Of a stretch of DNA of 35,416 nucleotides, positions 34,598-35,416 are shown piece after piece (the stretch's first letter is position 1; each line of letters begins with the position of its first letter). Below the pieces are notes generated by a model. The model had not been told where the DNA came from. It ran no database searches and saw nothing but the letters and a program-made list of their open reading frames with translations. The stretch comes from Oceanicaulis sp. GTDB taxonomy: Bacteria; Pseudomonadota; Alphaproteobacteria; Caulobacterales; Maricaulaceae. Made by a program: the position numbers and the translations under genes. The stretch spans positions 1 to 35,416 of the forward strand of contig JANQMI010000086.1 in the NCBI GenBank assembly GCA_028280165.1, given 5' to 3'.

Positions 34598-35121
34598 TAA
34601 CTCTCTCCTTTGGCTTGTTTGTCCGCGATCTTGATGAGCTCGGCAAGCTCAATGATCGGGGTCAAATTGTCTTTGATGGTGTGCTTGTTAAAACTGCGAG
34701 GATCGCTGATGAGGCCAACGTGTAAGAGGTCTTCACACAGCGCAAGCGCCAGCTCGACCCATTGTGCCTCCCAGTCTGCTAAGGCTTTGTCCTGGTTGAC
34801 CCCCTCGTCCTGGCTGGGACCCGTCAGAGCCAAGGCGGCGAGCTTCGGGACACGGTCGTAAAGCTTTTGAACGACCTCAGAGCGTTGACCGGTTTCAGCT
34901 TCGGCTCGACGCACCCGGCGGCGGGCTGGCCGACACAGGTCCTCCAGCATTTCTTCGGTTGCAGCCGGATCGGCGGCTCCCTCTCTCAAGCGGCGCTCCG
35001 AGGTGAGCAGTGCGCGCAGTTTTTCTGACGGCGTGACAGCACCTTCGATATCGAGCCCGGCAAGGAAGCTCGCGTCTGCATCGCTGATGCGTACCGAAAG
35101 GGGTACGGTTTTTCCTGGCAT
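34597..35121 (-). CDS. Uncharacterised protein with RHH-like N-terminus, first gene of the PspA/flotillin operon
   Basis: ATG at 35121 with GGAG 6 nt upstream; TAATG overlap with pspA-like gene; N-terminus KTVPLSVRISDADASFLAGLDIEGAVTPSEKLRALLT. Confidence 0.75.
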   Translation of the reverse strand: MPGKTVPLSVRISDADASFLAGLDIEGAVTPSEKLRALLTSERRLREGAADPAATEEMLEDLCRPARRRVRRAEAETGQRSEVVQKLYDRVPKLAALALTGPSQDEGVNQDKALADWEAQWVELALALCEDLLHVGLISDPRSFNKHTIKDNLTPIIELAELIKIADKQAKGES

Positions 35122-35142
35122 GATCATCTCCATACGCAGACG

Positions 35143-35170
35143 AATATAAACAAATGTATGCAAATGTCAA
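35143..35170 (-). promoter_or_regulatory. Sigma70-type promoter of the PspA/flotillin operon
   Basis: Minus strand TTGACA-N16-TATATT. Confidence 0.7.
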
Positions 35171-35232
35171 CAATCGTAAATATCTGTTCACCTCCTTTGC
35201 CTCCCACGCCGGTGCCCGTTAGATAAGGCGTT

Positions 35233-35416
35233 ATGAAAACACGGGTCTTTGCAACGCCTTCCAGCGCTCATCATCACCCGCCTCAGGGCCATCCCGAACG
35301 GGCTGAGCGCTATGCGGCGGTTATGGACGGTGCGCGAAGTGCGGCGGTTGATATCTCGGAGTGGACGGAGCCGGCGAGCCGAGCGGCGCTGGAGCGCGTG
35401 CACGTCCCGGCCCATA
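35233..35416 (+). CDS. Histone deacetylase family protein (truncated by window end)
   Basis: MKTRVFATPSSAHHHPPQGHPERAERYAAVMDGAR; open at window end. Confidence 0.8.
   Translation, partial: MKTRVFATPSSAHHHPPQGHPERAERYAAVMDGARSAAVDISEWTEPASRAALERVHVPAH

Overview
The window is an alphaproteobacterial chromosomal segment. Gene content and order (flhB-cckA-recA-alaS, CtrA-type promoter motifs) suggest a Caulobacterales/Maricaulales-like organism; this assignment is inferred. Most of the first 24 kb is a flagellar cluster. flgF-flgG-flgA-flgH lie on the minus strand. They diverge from fliL-fliM-DUF6468-like-motE-like-large AMIN/TPR-like protein. These are followed by fliO-fliP (minus), flgB-flgC-fliE, and fliQ-fliR-flhB, with cckA downstream. 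Two non-flagellar cassettes interrupt the cluster: SDR + TetR, and TonB-dependent receptor + TPR-sulfotransferase. After cckA comes a ~1.3 kb non-coding mosaic of REP/BIME-like hairpins and duplications, then recA (with an SOS box), alaS, a KefB-type antiporter, and a tight minus-strand operon [small RHH-like protein]-PspA/IM30-YqiJ-like-flotillin. The window ends in a truncated histone-deacetylase-family gene. The most interesting items are: (i) the uncharacterised leader gene of the PspA/flotillin operon, which looks like a ribbon-helix-helix regulator and has 10-bp-phased direct repeats inside its own promoter; (ii) the ~1100 aa AMIN/TPR-like protein translationally coupled to fliM/motE; (iii) a recurring TTAACC + GANTC layout upstream of fliL, flgB, fliQ and cckA; (iv) a TonB receptor and TPST-like sulfotransferase separated only by an intrinsic terminator; and (v) a covarying hairpin repeat mosaic abutting the recA promoter. 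No homology searches were run. Family calls come from reading the translated sequences.
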